Assembly (NCBI GenBank): GCA_006226225.1
Contig: SBHI01000111.1
Span: forward strand, 1-6,673
Source of the DNA: Alphaproteobacteria bacterium
GTDB lineage: Bacteria > Pseudomonadota > Alphaproteobacteria > Micavibrionales > CSBR16-224
Direction: 5' to 3'
DNA length: 6,673 nucleotides
How positions within the stretch are numbered: position 1 is the stretch's first letter; every line of letters starts with the position of its first letter. The notes beneath the pieces were generated by a model. It did not search any database, was not told the origin of the DNA, and was given only the letters and a program-made list of their open reading frames with translations. Position numbers and translations under genes: made by a program. Positions 5,837 through 6,673 of this stretch are shown piece after piece.

Positions 5837-6514
5837 TTATTCGGAGTCGCCTTCGCCGCCTTCAGCGGTTTCAGCTTCACCTTCAGCGCTCTCTTCACCT
5901 TCAACGCCTTCTTCGCCTTCTTCACCTTCTTCGCCTTTACCGGCAGAGCGGACAGCAGCAGGTGCGGCAATCGTCGCAACCGTTGCATCCATATCCGCAG
6001 AGGCTTCGACACCTTCGGGAAGTTTAACGGCGTTCAGCTGAATGGAGTCACCGATTTCCAGACCTTCCAGATCAATGATCAGGGATTCCGGAATTTCGGT
6101 TGCGCGGCAGAAAAGTTCGATTTCGTGCATCACCATATTCAGAAGGCCGCCGCGAACCAGACCGGGGCAGTCTTCTTCATTAATGGCATGAACGGGGACA
6201 TTGACCCAGATTTTGGTTTTCTCGGTCACACGGATGAAATCCGCATGCAGCGGTTGATCCGTCACCGGATGCAGCTGGACATCACGCGCCAGCACCAGAT
6301 GTTTTTTACCGTCAACTTCGATATCACACACCTGTGTGAAGAAGCCGCCGGAATGCAGCGCTTTGAATACTTCCTTACCCTCAAGGATAATCAGGGCGGG
6401 TTCCTTGCCGTCACCGTAAATGACCGCCGGAATTTGTTTCTCACGACGAATTGCACGGGCCACCCCCTTGCCGGCTCCCTCACGCGCTTGCGCCTGTAAT
6501 TGAATTTTTTCCAT
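5837..6514 (-). CDS. rplY: 50S ribosomal protein bL25 (L25/TL5/CTC type)
   Basis: bL25 binds 5S rRNA in the central protuberance of the 50S subunit. The protein has the two-domain TL5/CTC form: an N-terminal L25 beta-barrel (about 1-95, including REGAGKGVARAIRR, IPAVIYGDG and LHPVTDQPLHADFI) and a C-terminal TL5 domain (about 96-188, including VPVHAINEEDCPG, RGGLLNMVMHEIEL and PEGVE). A Glu/Gly-rich acidic tail follows at about 194-225. E. coli L25 is only about 94 residues, so this is the long version usual in Alphaproteobacteria. I take the ATG at 6512-6514 (225 residues) because TAAGGA lies 8 nt upstream and the protein then starts like its family. The frame is open to an ATG at 6617-6619, but that extension would read through the terminator-like hairpin and has no family support. 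It is the first gene of the rplY-pth-ychF cluster. Confidence 0.95.
   Translation of the reverse strand: MEKIQLQAQAREGAGKGVARAIRREKQIPAVIYGDGKEPALIILEGKEVFKALHSGGFFTQVCDIEVDGKKHLVLARDVQLHPVTDQPLHADFIRVTEKTKIWVNVPVHAINEEDCPGLVRGGLLNMVMHEIELFCRATEIPESLIIDLEGLEIGDSIQLNAVKLPEGVEASADMDATVATIAAPAAVRSAGKGEEGEEGEEGVEGEESAEGEAETAEGGEGDSE
5906..5932. repeat. Three tandem 9-bp units in the rplY acidic tail
   Basis: On the plus strand the unit GCCTTCTTC occurs twice (5906-5914, 5915-5923), followed by ACCTTCTTC (5924-5932), one base different. On the coding strand each encodes Glu-Glu-Gly. Slippage by whole units would lengthen or shorten the tail without changing frame. Confidence 0.7.
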
Positions 6515-6542
6515 GTTCTTTTTCCTTACATCTTTCTGTTTT

Positions 6543-6573
6543 AAAAAAACATCCGCCTCCAGGGGTGCGGATG
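6543..6573 (-). terminator. Intrinsic terminator or attenuator in the rplY leader
   Basis: Read on the minus strand, CATCCGC (6573-6567) pairs with GCGGATG (6556-6550) around a 10-nt loop, and seven T follow directly (6549-6543). This is a textbook intrinsic terminator. It lies 28 nt ahead of the rplY ATG and downstream of the promoter candidate at 6618-6646, so it would act as an attenuator on rplY. If the operon were transcribed from a start after the hairpin, it would instead end a transcript entering from beyond the right edge. The loop sequence shows no further stable pairing. Confidence 0.75.
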
Positions 6574-6617
6574 CCCTGTCTTCCATCTTTTTCAAGAATT
6601 TTACGGAAGTCCGCCGC

Positions 6618-6646
6618 ATTTAAACGGTTTGCACGTCAAAATGCAA
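6618..6646 (-). promoter_or_regulatory. Candidate sigma-70 promoter for the rplY operon
   Basis: On the minus strand TTGCAT (6646-6641) is separated by 17 nt from TTAAAT (6623-6618). The match to consensus is partial (4/6 in the -10) but the spacing is ideal and the region is AT-rich and apparently non-coding. The start would fall near 6611, giving a leader of about 97 nt that contains the terminator-like hairpin. An inverted repeat TTGCA/TGCAA (6629-6633 and 6642-6646, 8-nt spacer) overlaps the -35 and spacer and could be an operator, though it is short. Confidence 0.45.
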
Positions 6647-6673
6647 GCATTTTCTTACTTTTACGCTATTTTC

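Noticed and set aside
5459..6499. Long plus-strand open frame of 346 codons across pth and rplY
   Set aside because: It is antisense to two clearly conserved genes and its Phe-rich translation has the look of a reverse-frame shadow.
6515..6619. 35-residue N-terminal extension of rplY from the ATG at 6617-6619
   Set aside because: The family-typical start and a good Shine-Dalgarno sequence are at 6514, and the extension translates the terminator-like hairpin.
6620..6673. Possible C-terminus of an upstream minus-strand gene (17 codons ending in TAA at 6622-6620)
   Set aside because: The stretch is short and AT-rich, lacks coding character, and coincides with promoter-like elements. The sequence beyond the edge would settle it.

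Overview
The window looks like ordinary chromosome of a Gram-negative alphaproteobacterium of medium GC content. The evidence is a translation-related block in the order rplY, pth, ychF, a two-domain L25/TL5/CTC-type L25 with an acidic tail, a Pth with a proline-rich extension, and three separate exported proteins with Sec signal peptides. I cannot place it to genus from sequence alone. There is no phage, transposon, CRISPR, tRNA or rRNA signal.

Left part (1 to about 1350): two adjacent minus-strand genes encode exported proteins of unknown function, the second running off the left edge. Their probable promoter has an extended -10 element and lies in a short divergent intergenic region. That region also carries a 10-bp inverted repeat and a possible promoter for the plus-strand gene on the other side.

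Middle (1349-3579): two plus-strand genes. The first is a complete amidase-signature-family hydrolase with its Lys-Ser-Ser triad intact. The second is a periplasmic protein with two Sel1-like repeats, which has its own extended -10 candidate and a strong ribosome binding site. It converges on ychF with only 5 bp between the stop codons.

Right part (3585-6673): a minus-strand operon read right to left: rplY (ribosomal protein bL25), pth (peptidyl-tRNA hydrolase), a MazG-superfamily nucleotide pyrophosphohydrolase of the dATP/dGTP type (formerly DUF550), a probable 48-residue membrane peptide, and ychF (ribosome-binding ATPase). Pth and the pyrophosphohydrolase overlap by 4 nt, and the pyrophosphohydrolase and the small ORF by 11 nt, which suggests translational coupling. 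Upstream of rplY a promoter candidate is followed by a 7-bp GC-rich hairpin and a T-tract, all ahead of the rplY ribosome binding site. This looks like a transcription attenuator and is the most interesting signal here.

I see no clear new multi-gene system. The points most worth a look are the rplY leader, the small membrane ORF, and the pair of unknown exported proteins.
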